DNA of 64,000 bases from Polaribacter sp. BM10 (GTDB lineage: Bacteria > Bacteroidota > Bacteroidia > Flavobacteriales > Flavobacteriaceae): the NCBI RefSeq assembly GCF_002005425.1, contig NZ_CP019704.1:3190404-3254403 (forward strand). The letters run 5' to 3'. A program made the position numbers and the translations under genes. How positions within the stretch are numbered: the first letter of the stretch is position 1; the number at the start of each line of letters is the position of its first letter. Positions 36,943-46,684 of the stretch are shown one piece after another. A model generated the notes under the pieces. It was not told the DNA's origin, searched no databases, and saw only the letters and a list, made by a program, of their open reading frames with translations.

Positions 36943-37404
36943 TTAATTATGTATTAGAATGTATAAGTTTAACGATGTTGCTATGCACAACCAAATAATA
37001 TATGGTAGTAGCAAGTATTTGTAATATAAAGTTTTAGAACTAAGTTTTAAAAAATAAACAAAAAGTAAAGTGGTAAGCAATAATATTGTAATTAAAGCGG
37101 TTAACACTAAATGTTTATTAAAAAAAATATAATTCCAACTTACGTTTAATATAAATTGAATTAAAAAAGCAATTTTATTCTCGATTGTATTTTCAACAGT
37201 AAACAACTTACCAAGATAAATCGAGAAACAAATCATAATAAGTGTCCAAGCAATACCAAATACAATTCCTGGCGGTGTCCAAGGAGCTTTATTTAAATTT
37301 GTGTACCAATCAGAAAGCGGCCCACTGTCCATTAACCAACTTCCAAATGCCAATCCACCGAAATTAATAATTAGAAAAAGCAGTGTTATTTTAAGTTGCT
37401 TCAT
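36943..37404 (-). CDS. tspO: TspO/MBR family membrane protein
   Basis: 153 aa with five hydrophobic helices. Conserved TspO features include WYTNLNKAPWTPPGIVFGIAWTLIMICFSIYLG and the later aromatic LNVSWNYIFFNKHL. TspO proteins bind porphyrins and, in photosynthetic or light-exposed bacteria, modulate tetrapyrrole-linked regulation and photo-oxidative stress. Location in a photolyase/cryptochrome block fits such a light-stress role. It lies 3 bp downstream of the 57-aa protein gene. Confidence 0.92.
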   Translation of the reverse strand: MKQLKITLLFLIINFGGLAFGSWLMDSGPLSDWYTNLNKAPWTPPGIVFGIAWTLIMICFSIYLGKLFTVENTIENKIAFLIQFILNVSWNYIFFNKHLVLTALITILLLTTLLFVYFLKLSSKTLYYKYLLLPYIIWLCIATSLNLYILIHN

Positions 37405-37407
37405 TAA

Positions 37408-37581
37408 TTAAGAATTAGCCTGTAATTCAGTAATTTTTTTTAATAAATCGTCTGCTTCTTTATATTTAGTATCACTGTCTGTTCTGTTTATAGATTGAAG
37501 CTTATAAGCTTCTTCCATCAGTTTTTTATACTTTTCTTGTAGTTTTTCTACAGGCGATTTCTTTTTGAATATACCAAACAT
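37408..37581 (-). CDS. Small conserved protein, Lacal_2735-like
   Basis: 57 aa, read on the minus strand from the ATG at 37579-37581 to TAA at 37408-37410. It begins MFGIFKKKSPVEKLQEKYKK and continues as a charged helical segment (LMEEAYKLQSINRTDSDTKY then KEADDLLKKITELQ). I recognise the pattern as the flavobacterial small family called Lacal_2735; its function is unknown. It sits between the glutathione peroxidase gene (4 bp before) and tspO (3 bp after), so it is part of the operon. Its short length makes it easy to miss. Confidence 0.75.
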   Translation of the reverse strand: MFGIFKKKSPVEKLQEKYKKLMEEAYKLQSINRTDSDTKYKEADDLLKKITELQANS

Positions 37582-37585
37582 AATT

Positions 37586-38059
<474 letters not shown>

Positions 38060-38063
38060 GTTA

Positions 38064-38747
38064 TTATATTTTGAAGTTAACAATACCGCAATCTAATTCG
38101 AAAATTTGACCGGATATTGATTGAGCTTTATCTGAGATAAGAAAAGTTGCTAAATCTGATACTTCTTCTGGTTTTAGAAACTTTTTTAAAGGATGGCGTT
38201 CTGTGATATTCTCTATCATTCTTTCGTTTCTAAGTAGCTTTGATGCTAAATCTGTATCTGTAACTGTTGGTGCAATTGCATTAACTCTTATTGTTGGTGC
38301 AAGTTCTGCTCCTAAAGATTTTGTAATTCCTTCAACTGCAGATTTTGCTGCAGCAACACTAGCATGAAAAGGCATTCCTAATTTTGTAGCTACTGTACTA
38401 AATAATAAAATAGAAGGATTTTTACCATTTTTTAATTTAGGAAGATATTGCTGAATAGCTTTCACAGCTCCTACAACGTTTATTTCGAAATCTTCTCTAA
38501 AATCTTCTAATTTTAACCTAGATATAGGTTTTAGATTGATGCTACCGGGGCAGTATATAAGTGTATCTGCGTTTTCAATTTCTGGTAGTTCATCATTAAG
38601 AACATCACAGTCGTAATGTTTTAAGTTAGCGTGAGAAAGCGAAGGCGCTGTTCTACTAATGTTTATAATACTATTATTATCTACTAGTGCATTAACAATT
38701 GCGTCTCCAATTCCTTTGCTTCCTCCTACTACTATTATTTTTTTCAT
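38064..38747 (-). CDS. Short-chain dehydrogenase/reductase
   Basis: 227 aa SDR. The cofactor motif GGSKGIGDAI is at residues 8-17, and the catalytic region shows STVATKLGMPFHASVAAAKSAVEG, where the canonical YxxxK Tyr appears replaced by His (FHASVAAAK). This substitution, if real, would change or reduce catalysis. The C-terminus ends ISGQIFELDCGI like classical SDRs. The substrate is unknown; it belongs to the photolyase-associated operon and may act on a pterin or isoprenoid, but that is speculation. Confidence 0.85.
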   Translation of the reverse strand: MKKIIVVGGSKGIGDAIVNALVDNNSIINISRTAPSLSHANLKHYDCDVLNDELPEIENADTLIYCPGSINLKPISRLKLEDFREDFEINVVGAVKAIQQYLPKLKNGKNPSILLFSTVATKLGMPFHASVAAAKSAVEGITKSLGAELAPTIRVNAIAPTVTDTDLASKLLRNERMIENITERHPLKKFLKPEEVSDLATFLISDKAQSISGQIFELDCGIVNFKI

Positions 38748-38754
38748 GTGCTTT

Positions 38755-38970
38755 TTAAGGTCTTCCTTTCAAGCGCTTTTCAATTTTTTGCTTCACAGCA
38801 GTTAAACGCTTCATTTGATCCATAATTTCTGGATCTTTATCTACTTTATATACTTGGTTTAGCTCTAAAATAAGTGCTTTAACTTCTCTAGACGCCAAAA
38901 TTCTATCACTTGTTGTTTTAAAAGAGAACTTTCTGTTCTCAAACTCTACAGCTCTTTCTAATAAATCCAT
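38755..38970 (-). CDS. Small conserved protein, paralogue 1 of a tandem pair
   Basis: 71 aa, basic and helical. It shares with the protein at 39050-39274 the pattern LxExAxEFExRKxxFxTTSDRILAxREVKxLIL, LNxVYKxxKDxxIMDxMKRLT and a terminal KRLKGRP. No catalytic motif, signal or membrane segment is seen. The two copies are separated by 79 bp and lie between an SDR gene and folE. I do not recognise a named family. A short helical hairpin or nucleic-acid-binding protein is possible from the charge. Confidence 0.6.
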   Translation of the reverse strand: MDLLERAVEFENRKFSFKTTSDRILASREVKALILELNQVYKVDKDPEIMDQMKRLTAVKQKIEKRLKGRP

Positions 38971-39049
38971 TCTACTTATCTTGTCGTTTTTATAATTTTT
39001 CCAATATAATTATAAAACTTAGATAAGCAATAAAAATGTGCATTTATTA

Positions 39050-39274
39050 TTAAGCAGTAAGCGGTTTTCCTTTCAAACGTCTTTCAATTCGTTGTTTTAT
39101 AAGAGTTAAACGCTTCATAATATCCATAATATTTGCGTCTTTATTTTTCTTATAAACTTCATTTAGACTTAAAATTAATTGTTTTGCTTCTCTTGCAGCC
39201 AATATTCTATCGCTGGTTGTTGGAAATCTTTTTTTGCGAGTTTCAAACTCTAGTGCTTGTTCGATTAACTTCAT
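39050..39274 (-). CDS. Small conserved protein, paralogue 2 of a tandem pair
   Basis: 74 aa. It is clearly homologous to the 71-aa product of 38755-38970: TTSDRILAAREAKQLILSLNEVYKKNKD, IMDIMKRLTLIKQRIERRLKGKP. It starts 2 bp downstream of the folE stop, implying translational coupling with GTP cyclohydrolase I. Function unknown. Strong conservation of the TTSDRILA core between the copies suggests this is the functional part. Confidence 0.6.
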   Translation of the reverse strand: MKLIEQALEFETRKKRFPTTSDRILAAREAKQLILSLNEVYKKNKDANIMDIMKRLTLIKQRIERRLKGKPLTA

Positions 39275-39276
39275 AA

Positions 39277-39969
39277 TTAATAATTTAAGGTATTCTGTAA
39301 TTCTACTATTTTTTCTTGGTTGTTAAATTTTCCTCCAAAATAAGAGGTAACCGTTGCAGAAGTATCGTCTTTGACTCCTCTAGAGGAAACGCATAAATGT
39401 TTTGCATCTATGATTACGGCTACATCTTCGGTATTTAAAATAGCTTTTAATTCTTCTGCTATTTGGTTTGTAAGTCTTTCTTGAACTTGTGGCCTTTTTG
39501 CATAATATTGTACAATTCTATTTAATTTAGATAAACCTATAACTTTACCAGAAGAAATATATGCCACATGTGCTTTACCAATAATTGGTACAAAATGATG
39601 CTCGCAATTAGAATAAAATGTAATATTTTTTTCGACTAACATTTGATTGTACTGATATTTGTTATCGAATAAAGCTATTTTGGGCTTGTTTGCAGGATTT
39701 AAACCAGAAAAGATCTCATCAATGTACATCTTTGCCACCCTTTTTGGTGTTCCTTTTAAAGAATCATCAGCTAAATCTAAACCCATTACATCCATTATTT
39801 CTGAAAATAAAGACGCAATTTTATCTTTCTTCTCGGTGTCAGAAAGCTTAAATGCATCCTTTTTCATTGGAGTTTCTAAGCCGGTAAATAAATGATCATC
39901 ACCAATATCATCGATGGTAAAACCATTTAAAAGTCCTTTTTTTTCTTCTTGTAATAATTCTGTTATCAT
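39277..39969 (-). CDS. folE: GTP cyclohydrolase I
   Basis: 230 aa. Zinc and catalytic residues are visible: the Cys and two His of FYSNCEHHFVPIIGKAHVAYIS, the ligand Cys in AKHLCVSSRGVKDD, and GLSKLNRIVQYYAKRPQVQERLT. It converts GTP to dihydroneopterin triphosphate, the first step to folate and other pterins. Photolyases of this superfamily often use methenyl-tetrahydrofolate as antenna, so a folE copy inside a photolyase operon makes functional sense (inference). A second housekeeping folE may exist elsewhere. Confidence 0.95.
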   Translation of the reverse strand: MITELLQEEKKGLLNGFTIDDIGDDHLFTGLETPMKKDAFKLSDTEKKDKIASLFSEIMDVMGLDLADDSLKGTPKRVAKMYIDEIFSGLNPANKPKIALFDNKYQYNQMLVEKNITFYSNCEHHFVPIIGKAHVAYISSGKVIGLSKLNRIVQYYAKRPQVQERLTNQIAEELKAILNTEDVAVIIDAKHLCVSSRGVKDDTSATVTSYFGGKFNNQEKIVELQNTLNY

Positions 39970-40023
39970 AATTTTCTTTTTTATGTGCTGTCTTAAACGT
40001 TTTTGTTAAAGCAAAGCACGGGT

Positions 40024-40299
40024 TTATCTTTTGGCGATATTATTGTTCGAGATAGATTTTTGTCTAGAACATTTAAAACGTCCTTTTTCGAAGTTTCTAA
40101 GTTTTTCGTGTTTGGTTTTTCTTCCTTGAACTCTTTTACGCCACATTTTAAAACTAGATAGTTTCATTTCTGAGCGCATTAAATTGATTACTTCTTGTTC
40201 TTTTAAACCAAATTGAAATTCTATTGCTTCGAAAGTTGTTCTGTCTTCCCAAGCCATTTCTATTATTCTATCAATAGATGTGCCATTTAATTTTTTCAT
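40024..40299 (-). CDS. DUF2805 / TIGR03643-family small protein
   Basis: 91 aa. The N-terminal helix-turn-helix-like part (TSIDRIIEMAWEDRTTFEAIEFQFGLKEQEVINLMRSEMKLSSFKMWRKRV) is typical of TIGR03643; the C-terminus is very basic (RKTKHEKLRNFEKGRFKCSRQ). The family is regularly found beside cryptochrome/photolyase genes. The fold resembles a DNA-binding HTH, so it may be a regulator, though no experiment is known to me. It is 1 bp after the upstream 140-aa gene. Confidence 0.8.
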   Translation of the reverse strand: MKKLNGTSIDRIIEMAWEDRTTFEAIEFQFGLKEQEVINLMRSEMKLSSFKMWRKRVQGRKTKHEKLRNFEKGRFKCSRQKSISNNNIAKR

Positions 40300-40722
40300 C
40301 TAGTATAGCTGGTATTGTTTGTCGTTTTCTATTTTAAAGTTTACTAATTTTTCGATAAACTTTTTGTTTTCATTAAACAGTTTATTGTATTTAAACCTAA
40401 CAAAGTTGCCTTGTGCATGTATGCTAAATCCACTAGTTCTGTATGTGTGAAGTTGGTAATAAGGTATTGCCCAACTAAAAGTTTCTAATCCTTTATTAAT
40501 ATGAATTATAATTCCTTTTTCTCTAAGTTCTATATTACCGTAATTGATATCAGAAACTTTGTTCATGTATTTAGCAAAACCATGACCTACTTTTTCTATT
40601 ATCATTCTCTTAGAGCCTGTTCCACCCATTTTTAATGATTGAAAAAAACTATAAGGCGCACCTAACAAGTTGTCTATTTTTGCTTTAGCGTCATTGTTTT
40701 TATGTGTGGTATTAAATATCAT
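40300..40722 (-). CDS. Conserved protein of unknown function in the photolyase block
   Basis: 140 aa, soluble, mixed alpha/beta, basic. It contains YSFFQSLKMGGTGSKRMIIEK, then NIELREKGIIIHINKGLETFSWAIPYYQLHTYRTSGFSIHAQGNFVRFKYN, suggestive of a PH-like beta sandwich with a C-terminal helix (KKFIEKLVNFKIEND). No catalytic residues are recognised. It ends directly against the DUF2805 gene. A 97-bp gap separates it from the upstream 496-aa photolyase gene, so a new promoter could lie there. Confidence 0.6.
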   Translation of the reverse strand: MIFNTTHKNNDAKAKIDNLLGAPYSFFQSLKMGGTGSKRMIIEKVGHGFAKYMNKVSDINYGNIELREKGIIIHINKGLETFSWAIPYYQLHTYRTSGFSIHAQGNFVRFKYNKLFNENKKFIEKLVNFKIENDKQYQLY

Positions 40723-40819
40723 TACTCAAATATATAAAAAATATATTTATGTTTAACAATATTTAAAAATGATTAAACAAAATTTAACAAAATATTAAAA
40801 TTTGTTTTTATTAATAGGT

Positions 40820-42310
40820 TTATTCTTTAGTAAATAGGCTTTTTTTATTAGAAACGGTGTGTCTTTTTAATATTCTATAACTTTCTTCTTGAACAGTTTT
40901 GTCTTTTTTAAGCTTCCATAAAATATCACTTGCATTTTTTCTAGCTGTTTTTATGTCGACAATTGGTTTAGGGTAATGAATGCCTAGCTCAAAATTATTA
41001 AACTGTTGATCTAAAGGTGTCATTAAATACGGTTCGTGAATAAAAGGTATAGGAAGTTCTTTTAATTCTGGAACCCATCTTTTTATAAAAGTAGCATCTT
41101 CATCATGCTTTAAACTATTTTTAATAGGATTGTAAATTCTTAATAAATTAATACCAGTTTCGCCAGCACTCATTTGTAATTGCGGAAAATGAATACCTGG
41201 TTCAAAATCTAAAAAAAGTTGAGATAAATGTTGCGATGCATGTTGCCAAGGTTGCCATAAAATATGTGTAAAAAACGAAACTAACATCGCTCTCATTCTA
41301 AAATTTATGTAACCAGTTTCTTTTAAACATCGCATACAGGCATCTATAATCGGGAAACCTGTAGTTCCATTTTTCCAAGCTTCTTGGTATTTCTTTGAAA
41401 TACTTTTTTTTAGTTTTAGATATCCTTTATTTATACTTTCGTTTTCCATGCTGTGTTCCATTTCAAACTTTTGAATAAAATGTGCTTGCCACCTTAATCT
41501 AGAAATAAATGCGCTAATGTGTTTTTTATTACTATCTGTGGTATTGTTTACGGCTTCCTGAAATATTTGTCTTATAGATACGTTTCCCCAGGCAATGTAA
41601 GGAGATAGCCTGCTACAGCTTTCTCTAGCTAATAAGGGTTTAGAAATATTAGACATGTATTTCTCATGTCTTGTTTTAAAAAAAGAATCGGCATATCTCC
41701 AAGCAAGTTTAGAACCTCCTTTTTGAAATGGAGTTTTTTTATTTGTTTCTAGATTTACCGTTCTAAATAATTTTTCGATTGCTTCAATTTCATCAATATT
41801 GATTAATTTATCAGCAGAAATATTATTTTTTATTTGAGAAGCGTACATGTAGTTGTCCCATTTTTCAAACCAATCTTCTCTGTTTAGTAAACCTCTTAAA
41901 ACGCCGTTGTTATTGTTTTCTATCCATTCAATTGTATTGTTTCTGCAGTATCTTTTAAATTCTTTGTCTCTATTAAAGGTTAATAGTAAACCTGTTTCCT
42001 GATGCGAAAAAACCGTATTAATTTTATAGGTTGTAGCAAGTTGATTAAAAGCGGTTACAACTTCGGTTTCTACAGTTAAAATTTTAGAATTATATTTTTT
42101 TAAACGTTCGTTTAAGTCTTCGATAGATTGTTTTATAAAATTCCAGTGACGATTATCGTAATGCTCGTCGCTTATTAAAGATGGTTCTAAAACATATAAA
42201 AACAGCGTACGTTTATTAGAATTGAAAGCGTTGTAAATAGCTTCGTTATCTTCTAAGCGTAAATCTCTTTTAAACCAAACAACATTAATTTCTTCTCTAT
42301 TAATATGCAT
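40820..42310 (-). CDS. Divergent cryptochrome/photolyase-family protein
   Basis: 496 aa. The antenna-type N-terminus NVVWFKRDLRLEDNEAIYNAF and FAD-domain segments (LSPYIAWGNVSIRQIFQEA, RLRWQAHFIQKFE, GFPIIDACMRCLKETGYINFRMRAMLVSFF) are clear. In place of the NIGNWQWVAGSGVDAAP consensus it has GIHFPQLQMSAGETGIN before LLRIYNP. By eye this loses the FAD-N5 Asn and the proximal Trp. It therefore belongs to a separate clade and may be a cryptochrome-like sensor or a repair enzyme with other photochemistry. It overlaps the FeS-type photolyase gene by 11 bp. Confidence 0.85.
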   Translation of the reverse strand: MHINREEINVVWFKRDLRLEDNEAIYNAFNSNKRTLFLYVLEPSLISDEHYDNRHWNFIKQSIEDLNERLKKYNSKILTVETEVVTAFNQLATTYKINTVFSHQETGLLLTFNRDKEFKRYCRNNTIEWIENNNNGVLRGLLNREDWFEKWDNYMYASQIKNNISADKLINIDEIEAIEKLFRTVNLETNKKTPFQKGGSKLAWRYADSFFKTRHEKYMSNISKPLLARESCSRLSPYIAWGNVSIRQIFQEAVNNTTDSNKKHISAFISRLRWQAHFIQKFEMEHSMENESINKGYLKLKKSISKKYQEAWKNGTTGFPIIDACMRCLKETGYINFRMRAMLVSFFTHILWQPWQHASQHLSQLFLDFEPGIHFPQLQMSAGETGINLLRIYNPIKNSLKHDEDATFIKRWVPELKELPIPFIHEPYLMTPLDQQFNNFELGIHYPKPIVDIKTARKNASDILWKLKKDKTVQEESYRILKRHTVSNKKSLFTKE

Positions 42311-43832
42311 CTATGTTTTCTATTATATGATTTGCTTTTTCTTTAATTTTTAATCTTTCTTCTGTAGACATTTTGTTTAGTAAACTATACATCATTTTCA
42401 TTCGAAAATTAGAAGAAAGTTCGGTTTGTTTTTCGTCTAAGAAATTCCAGTATAAAGAGTTAAAAGGGCAAGCATCGTCTTCTAGCTTTTTTGTTTTTTT
42501 GTATGTACAAGACTCACAATAATTACTCATTTTACCAATGTAACTTCCGCTAGAAACATACGGTTTGGTTGCAATTTTACCGCCATCTGCAAATTGACTC
42601 ATGCCTCGAGTGTTTGGTAGCTGAACCCACTCGACAGCATCTACATAAATGCCTAAATACCAAGCATCAATTTCATCTGGATTAATTTGCGTTAATAAAG
42701 CAAAATTTCCAGTAATCATTAAACGTTGTATGTGGTGCGCGTAACCGTTATTTAACGAATTTTGAATTGCGTTTTTTAAGCAATTCATTTTTGTTTTTCC
42801 TGTCCAAAAAAACTCTGGTAGCTTATTATTATTGTTTAAAAAGTTTTCATTTTTATAGTTTGGCATCAACATCCAATACATGCCTCTCATATATTCTCGC
42901 CAACCTAAAATTTGTCTAATAAAACCTTCTACTTGAGAAATGTCTATTTGGTCGACATTCTTTCTATAGGTTTCTAAAACCGAATTAATTATTTCTTTTG
43001 GCGATATCATTTTTGTATTCATGGCAAAAGAAATTCGGCTATGAAATAAATAAATTTTATCTGTGTGCATTGCATCTTGATAATCGCCAAAGTGCACCAA
43101 TAAATTTTCACAGAAATAAGCTAATTGTTTTAATGCTTGTTTTCTTGAAATTGGATACTCAAAATATTTTGCATTTATTTTACCAATGGTTTTAATTCCT
43201 GCTTTTTTAATTTCTGATAAAATATTTTCTAAGTTGTTATCGAAATTTATTTCTGTAGGAATTAAAACATCACCTTTCCATTTTTTACGATTACTTGCGT
43301 CGAAATTCCATTTTCCGCCCTCTGGTTGTTCATTCACAATTAATATTTGATGTTTTTTTCGCATGTTTCGATAAAAACTTTCCATTAAAAACTGTTTTTT
43401 ACCTTTAAAAAATGTTTTTAAATCATCTCTTTCAGTATAAAAGTGTTCTGTAGAAAAAACTTGATTTGGTATATTTAAAGATGATGAGAACTCAGACAAT
43501 TGTCTGTCTAATCTGTATTCATCTGGCGCTAAATATTCGAATTTCTCAATAGTATATCCTTTGATTAACGTTTTTAAATTCTCAGTTAAATTTTGAGCGT
43601 TTTTTTTATCATTTATTTTGTAATAAATTACTTGGTGATTTGCAGTTTCTAATTCTTCTGCAAAATTTCTCATTGCAACGAAAAAGCCTACAACTTTCTG
43701 AATGTGATGAGTAACATAATCTGTTTCTTGTCTCATCTCGAACATGCAATAGATGGTGTCTTTACAAGATTTATCAAACCAAGAATGTTTACTATTTAGT
43801 TGATCTCCAAGAATTAGTCTTAATTTCTTCAT
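42300..43832 (-). CDS. FeS-cluster bacterial cryptochrome / (6-4) photolyase (FeS-BCP, PhrB type)
   Basis: 510 aa. The N-terminus LRLILGDQLNSKHSWFD is the hallmark of the deoxyribodipyrimidine photolyase-related (FeS-BCP) clade. Four Cys positions expected for a 4Fe-4S cluster are present: one in NCLKNAIQNSL, two in SNYCESCTYKK and one in DDACPFNSLYW. The YAHHIQRLMITGNFALL segment is the conserved His-rich (6-4) active-site region. Characterised members repair (6-4) photoproducts. The gene ends 1 bp before... the DASH gene upstream ends 1 bp away, so the block is tightly packed. Confidence 0.93.
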   Translation of the reverse strand: MKKLRLILGDQLNSKHSWFDKSCKDTIYCMFEMRQETDYVTHHIQKVVGFFVAMRNFAEELETANHQVIYYKINDKKNAQNLTENLKTLIKGYTIEKFEYLAPDEYRLDRQLSEFSSSLNIPNQVFSTEHFYTERDDLKTFFKGKKQFLMESFYRNMRKKHQILIVNEQPEGGKWNFDASNRKKWKGDVLIPTEINFDNNLENILSEIKKAGIKTIGKINAKYFEYPISRKQALKQLAYFCENLLVHFGDYQDAMHTDKIYLFHSRISFAMNTKMISPKEIINSVLETYRKNVDQIDISQVEGFIRQILGWREYMRGMYWMLMPNYKNENFLNNNNKLPEFFWTGKTKMNCLKNAIQNSLNNGYAHHIQRLMITGNFALLTQINPDEIDAWYLGIYVDAVEWVQLPNTRGMSQFADGGKIATKPYVSSGSYIGKMSNYCESCTYKKTKKLEDDACPFNSLYWNFLDEKQTELSSNFRMKMMYSLLNKMSTEERLKIKEKANHIIENIDAY

Positions 43833-43833
43833 T

Positions 43834-45144
43834 TTAAAATAATGTTTTTTCTAACCAAATTTTTCTAAACTTGTAATTTGTATCATAGCGTTCTGCTTGA
43901 AGTTGCGTGTTAAACTTTCTGTCTCGAGGGTCGTTACCAACGCCAGCAACATACATCCAATTTCCATAATTGCTGTGAACGTCATAATCAATTAATAAAG
44001 ATTCAAAATAAGCAGCGCCAATTCGCCAATCTATAAGAAGTTCTTTAGCTAAATAAGAAGCAACATTTTGTCTACCTCGGTTACTCATCCAACCAGTTTC
44101 TTTGAGTTCAATCATATTAGCGTTTACAAAATCGTCTTTTGTAGTACCGTTTATCCAATTTTCAATTAGATTTTTATCTGAATTCCAAGTGTAGTTTTTT
44201 TCTAAAATTCCACCAATTTTAAAAATTCTATTATCGTATTTTAAAGAAATATATTTAAAATAATCGCGCCAAATTAATTCGAAAACAACCCAATATGTAG
44301 ATTGGTTTGCCCCAAATTCAGTTTCGAATTCTTTAATTTTCCAATAAATCGTTTTTGCTGATAAGCTACCGTTTGCGAGCCACGGAGAAAATTTAGTGCT
44401 ATAATCTGGACCAACTAATCCGTTTCTAGTTTTTTTATAAAAATTCACTTTTTTGGTTTCAAAAAAGTAATTATTCAATCTATTTAAGGCAGCGTCTTCA
44501 CCGCCAGAAAACTTAAATGCTGATTTCGGGTGGATTTCAAAATTATTAAAACCTAAATCTTTTAAGTGAGGAATACTAGTTTGGTTTTCTACTAAATTTT
44601 CTTTTGGTAATGGAGTAGGAGTAGTTTCTGATTGAACTTTAACCGATTTTTCTAACCTTTTTCTAAAAACGGTAAAAACATTCGGAATATTATTAAAATC
44701 ATTAGAAACTGTTTCTGGATTGTAAAGAAATTGATCGTAATCTTCTATAAAATGAATCTTGTTAAAGAAACTTTGTTGTATCAATTTGTTAGTTTCAACT
44801 TCTTCTTTTGTCCATTCTTTTTGAGAATATATGGTATGAATATTAAACTCTTTACAAATTTTGTTTAGATGATTTTGTGGTGCATCGTAAAAAGTTAATA
44901 GAGTAATATTTAATTTTTGAAGGTTTTTTTGAAGATTTTGTATTGTTTCTATCAAAAATTGGGCTCTAAATTTTTCTGTTTTTTTAAAACCGAAAATGTC
45001 TTTTTTAAAATGCTTCGGATTAAAGTAAAATACTGCAATAACTCTTTGATGGTTTTCTATTGCTTTTTTTAAAGAGACATTGTCGTTAACTCGTAAATTA
45101 TTACGAAACCAAACTAAACCAGTATTTTCTTGTTTTTGCTGCAT
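43834..45144 (-). CDS. DASH-family cryptochrome
   Basis: 436 aa. N-terminus [25 protein letters not shown] domain with [116 protein letters not shown]. The R-Q-N-V-A-S-Y and [12 protein letters not shown] segments are DASH signatures. DASH cryptochromes repair CPD mainly in single-stranded DNA or act as light sensors. Its 5' end overlaps the DUF2256 gene by 31 bp. Confidence 0.94.
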   Translation of the reverse strand: MQQKQENTGLVWFRNNLRVNDNVSLKKAIENHQRVIAVFYFNPKHFKKDIFGFKKTEKFRAQFLIETIQNLQKNLQKLNITLLTFYDAPQNHLNKICKEFNIHTIYSQKEWTKEEVETNKLIQQSFFNKIHFIEDYDQFLYNPETVSNDFNNIPNVFTVFRKRLEKSVKVQSETTPTPLPKENLVENQTSIPHLKDLGFNNFEIHPKSAFKFSGGEDAALNRLNNYFFETKKVNFYKKTRNGLVGPDYSTKFSPWLANGSLSAKTIYWKIKEFETEFGANQSTYWVVFELIWRDYFKYISLKYDNRIFKIGGILEKNYTWNSDKNLIENWINGTTKDDFVNANMIELKETGWMSNRGRQNVASYLAKELLIDWRIGAAYFESLLIDYDVHSNYGNWMYVAGVGNDPRDRKFNTQLQAERYDTNYKFRKIWLEKTLF

Positions 45145-45254
45145 TTTTTACTACAATATTTTACATTTTCCCAGTTTTTTTTCCATTTTTTACGCCAGCT
45201 GAATGGTCTCTTGCAAACGATGCAAATCTTCTCTGGAAGGTGTTGTTTTTTCAA
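45114..45254 (-). CDS. DUF2256 zinc-ribbon-like small protein (TTG start)
   Basis: 46 aa. It is read from a TTG at 45252-45254, 2 bp after the upstream gene stop, to TAG at 45114-45116, inside the DASH cryptochrome gene. No ATG is available because an in-frame stop lies three codons upstream. The DUF2256 signature is complete: [14 protein letters not shown], then [12 protein letters not shown], giving a four-Cys zinc-binding pattern. DUF2256 proteins are usual neighbours of photolyases and cryptochromes. The role is unknown. Overlap and short spacing show it is translated within the block. Confidence 0.8.
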   Translation of the reverse strand: MKKQHLPEKICIVCKRPFSWRKKWKKNWENVKYCSKKCSKNKKILV

Positions 45255-45256
45255 AA

Positions 45257-46678
45257 TTATTTATTAATATTTTGTATCATCCCGTTAAAAACAAACCAGT
45301 GAAAAGGCATTACAGAATACCAATACAATCTACCAGCTAAACCATGCGGTCGAAATGTTGCGGTTTGATAAATGTGCCCATCTTCAATTTTAAATTCTAA
45401 CCAAGCTTCACCGGGTAAAATCATTTCTGCATACAACAGAAGTTTTCCTTTTTCTTTATCCGCATAAATAACACGCCAAAAGTCTAATGCATCACCAGCA
45501 TTTAATTCTGTAGGATGTCTTCTGCCTCTTCTTAAGCCCGCGCCTCCAAAAAGTTGATCTATAAAACCTCTAATTTTCCATAGAAATGTGCCATAATACC
45601 AACCGGTTTCTCCGCCTATAGCCCAGATTCTGTCAAGCGCTCTTTTCTTATTTTTAACTTTTCTCTTTTTAAAATCTTTAAAACAACCATATTCTGGAAC
45701 GTTTATAAATTCATGTACAAAATTTTTTAATTTACCGCTACTTACGTAAGAATCTTTCCAACTAGAAATAATACTATTTTGTTCTATCTTTTTAAAAGCC
45801 AACTTAACGGCTTCTTTATAAGACATCGGTTTAACATTTAACAGATTGTTGATGTTACTTTTTTTGCCAATAACTTCTACACCCATCGAGTTTACAAGAG
45901 AACTAGCCAATTTATAAGACGTTGAGGTAACAAAATACAACCAATAAGAAGATAGTTTTGGCGTCATAACAGGTACAGTTAAAATGTATCTTTTTAACTT
46001 TCTTACTTCTGCAAATTGCAATAACATTTCTTTGTACGTTAAAACTTCTGGACCAAAAATATCGTGCGATGTATTAAATAATTCTTTCTTATTTAAAGCT
46101 TTGTGTAAAAAAGATAAAACATCTCTAATAGCTAAAGGTTGTGTCTTTGTATTTAGCCATTTAGGTGCAATCATAGCAGGTAATTTTTCTACAATATCTC
46201 TAATGATTTCAAAAGAAGAACTACCAGAGCCTACAATAATACCTGCTTTAAAAGTTGTTAATGCATACGTGTCAGAAGCCAGTGCGTTTTCTACATTTTT
46301 TCTAGATAATAAGTGCTTCGAAAGGTTTGTATCATTTGTAATTCCGCTTAAATAAATTACTTGTTGTAAGTTAGATTTTTCTGCAAAGCGTTTAAAGTTG
46401 AATGCACATTTTTCTTCTAAAGTATGAAATTCTTTAGCTGAATTAGACATAGAATGAATTAAATAGTAGGCAATATCTATATCTTTAGGAATTGCCTCTA
46501 ACGTATGTCCGTTTAAAAAATCGGCTTCAATTAATTCAATATTTTTTTGATTTTTGTAATAATTTTGAGCTCTTTTTTTATCTCGTACAGGGCAAACTAT
46601 GGTGTGACCGTCGTTAATTAATAACGGTATCAATCTTTTACCAATATAACCCGTTGCACCTGTAACAAGAATTTTCAT
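45257..46678 (-). CDS. NAD(P)-binding SDR with C-terminal DUF2867 domain
   Basis: 473 aa. The N-terminal extended SDR domain starts [24 protein letters not shown] and continues to about residue 290. The C-terminal part ([43 protein letters not shown], then DALDFWRV and [26 protein letters not shown]) is DUF2867, an SRPBCC-like domain. The fusion is common in marine bacteria next to photolyases. Substrate unknown; redox chemistry on a bound hydrophobic molecule is plausible but not shown. Confidence 0.88.
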   Translation of the reverse strand: MKILVTGATGYIGKRLIPLLINDGHTIVCPVRDKKRAQNYYKNQKNIELIEADFLNGHTLEAIPKDIDIAYYLIHSMSNSAKEFHTLEEKCAFNFKRFAEKSNLQQVIYLSGITNDTNLSKHLLSRKNVENALASDTYALTTFKAGIIVGSGSSSFEIIRDIVEKLPAMIAPKWLNTKTQPLAIRDVLSFLHKALNKKELFNTSHDIFGPEVLTYKEMLLQFAEVRKLKRYILTVPVMTPKLSSYWLYFVTSTSYKLASSLVNSMGVEVIGKKSNINNLLNVKPMSYKEAVKLAFKKIEQNSIISSWKDSYVSSGKLKNFVHEFINVPEYGCFKDFKKRKVKNKKRALDRIWAIGGETGWYYGTFLWKIRGFIDQLFGGAGLRRGRRHPTELNAGDALDFWRVIYADKEKGKLLLYAEMILPGEAWLEFKIEDGHIYQTATFRPHGLAGRLYWYSVMPFHWFVFNGMIQNINK

Positions 46679-46684
46679 ACGCCT

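Noticed and set aside
45984..46355. A 123-aa plus-strand frame
   Set aside because: Antisense shadow of the SDR-DUF2867 gene.
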